A stretch of 64,000 bases of DNA from NCBI GenBank assembly GCA_003339415.1, contig PDHQ01000075.1:1-64000 (forward strand). Direction: 5' to 3'. A model generated the notes under the pieces. It searched no databases. It worked only from the letters and a program-made list of their open reading frames with translations, and was not told the DNA's origin. This document shows positions 63,140 to 64,000 of this stretch, in pieces (positions within the stretch are counted from its first letter, which is position 1; each line of letters begins with the position of its first letter). A program made the translations under genes and the position numbers. This DNA comes from Ophiocordyceps camponoti-saundersi (nom. inval.). Its lineage: Eukaryota; Ascomycota; Sordariomycetes; Hypocreales; Ophiocordycipitaceae.

Positions 63140-64000
63140 TCAGAAGGGGATATGAAAATCCTCGAGCGGATTATAGAGAGGACCATCAGGGGGGCCGGGC
63201 ACTGCAATAAACAAATTAGTTAGATGCTCTGAAGCGATGTGCAGACACTAGACTTACCTCTCTGTCCCTCCGAGTGAGGATACCCAAGAATTTCATCGAC
63301 GTCAAAAGGGCTACTGATATCGAAAGAATCATTCTCGGGAATCCTGTTGAGGTCCAGCACAGGGGGATGAGCATCAAGAACCGGCGCCCCAATGTTGGTA
63401 GTGTAATCGTAGAAAATGTGCGGCTCATGATACTTCCGTTTGATCGGGAGATGCGAGATCGAGTCAACGCTGCTGACATCGAAAAAATTGACGTCGACAA
63501 TATCCAGCAGGTACTGGTCATTGCCCTCCCCGATCAAGTCCTTTGCTGCCTGAGCAGCATCATGCTTGACTGCATCCATGAAATTAATCTTCTCCCTGGT
63601 CCAGGAAACGGGAAGGTTATAGTTCGAGGCGTTGGCCGTCATGACGCCATTCTGGTTCATGCCCATTCTCTCGAGGAGATCGATGCCCTGAGGAGCAACA
63701 AGTCCAATGTCGACGACGGAGGAAAGAAGCTCCATCTCGGTGGTGGGAAACGGGCCAGAGTGCCCATCGTACTCGTGAAGCGAGCCTTGAGGTCCAACCT
63801 GAACCAAGCTCTGGGTTCCTTCGTCGTCTTCAACGGTCCATCCGAAAAGATTAAGGTAAACAGATGGCTTCGGAAGCTTCATCGGCGGGCAGGCAAGGCT
63901 CAGGAAATGGGCCAGCGCAATGTTATCCTTGCCGATCTCGTCTCTCACAAATGAGTAAACTTTCGCGACCAAGGCCCATCTATTTTTGAATGGATCCTGA
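63140..64000 (-). CDS. MAT1-1-1: Mating-type alpha-box transcription factor MAT1-1-1, 3' part
   Basis: A master regulator of mating identity; nuclear DNA-binding protein. Visible exons are 63258-64000 and 63140-63201, joined across GTAAGT (63257) and TTGCAG (63202) in phase. The frame reads to the window edge as DPFKNRWALVAKVYSFVRDE, followed by 'LAHFLSLACPPM' and 'YLNLFGW', which is the second half of the MATalpha_HMG (alpha1) box. Downstream is a typical long C-terminal region ('EMELLSSVVDIGLV', 'LLERMGMNQNGVMT', 'WTREKINFMDAVKHDA'). The last exon gives VPGPPDGPLYNPLEDFHIPF and stop. TCAG at 63997-64000 could be the acceptor of the intron that commonly splits the alpha box, so the coding exon may begin at 63996. 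The start codon and first half of the box are off the window. The gene points toward SLA2, as expected for a MAT locus. Confidence 0.88.

Overview
The window is nuclear DNA of a filamentous ascomycete (Pezizomycotina), most likely a Sordariomycete. The genes have short introns with GTAAGT-type donors, CTAAC-like branch sites and CAG acceptors. The proteins are fungal orthologues, and the right end carries SLA2 next to the alpha-box mating-type gene MAT1-1-1. Intergenic DNA is unusually rich in microsatellites, long homopolymers and short recurrent palindromes.

Layout. 1-7 kb: the 5' part of a secreted KNH-like cell-wall protein gene (-), the IMP 5'-nucleotidase ISN1 (+), and a HAL/SAT4-type protein kinase (-). 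7-26.4 kb: a gene-poor, repeat-rich stretch of about 19 kb with only two supported small genes, at 16152-17185 and 21468-21920. 26.4-49.2 kb: a conserved coiled-coil protein of unknown function (+), ATG3 (-), CWC24 (-), the cortical PH protein ApsA/Num1 (+), an SMP/PH lipid-transfer protein of the Nvj2/TEX2 type (+) and REV3 (-). 49.6-50.9 kb: an unrecognised 434-residue protein (-). 51.9-60.6 kb: SLU7 (+), RPS9 (-), RPL21 (+) and SLA2 (+). 63.1-64 kb: the 3' part of MAT1-1-1 (-), cut by the window end.

Most genes are housekeeping functions (splicing, translation, autophagy, translesion synthesis, endocytosis, lipid transfer) and are linked by position rather than pathway. Together they form the conserved flank of the Pezizomycotina mating-type locus. 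The most important point is therefore that this contig enters a MAT1-1 idiomorph at its right edge. The least explained material is the 7-26 kb desert, the recurrent TACCTAGGTA and TATCCGTA elements, the 98-nt G tract and 105-nt T tract inside two introns, and the gene of unknown function between REV3 and SLU7. I found no transposon, rRNA, tRNA or CRISPR that I could support. Exon boundaries below were derived by hand from splice signals and reading phase.
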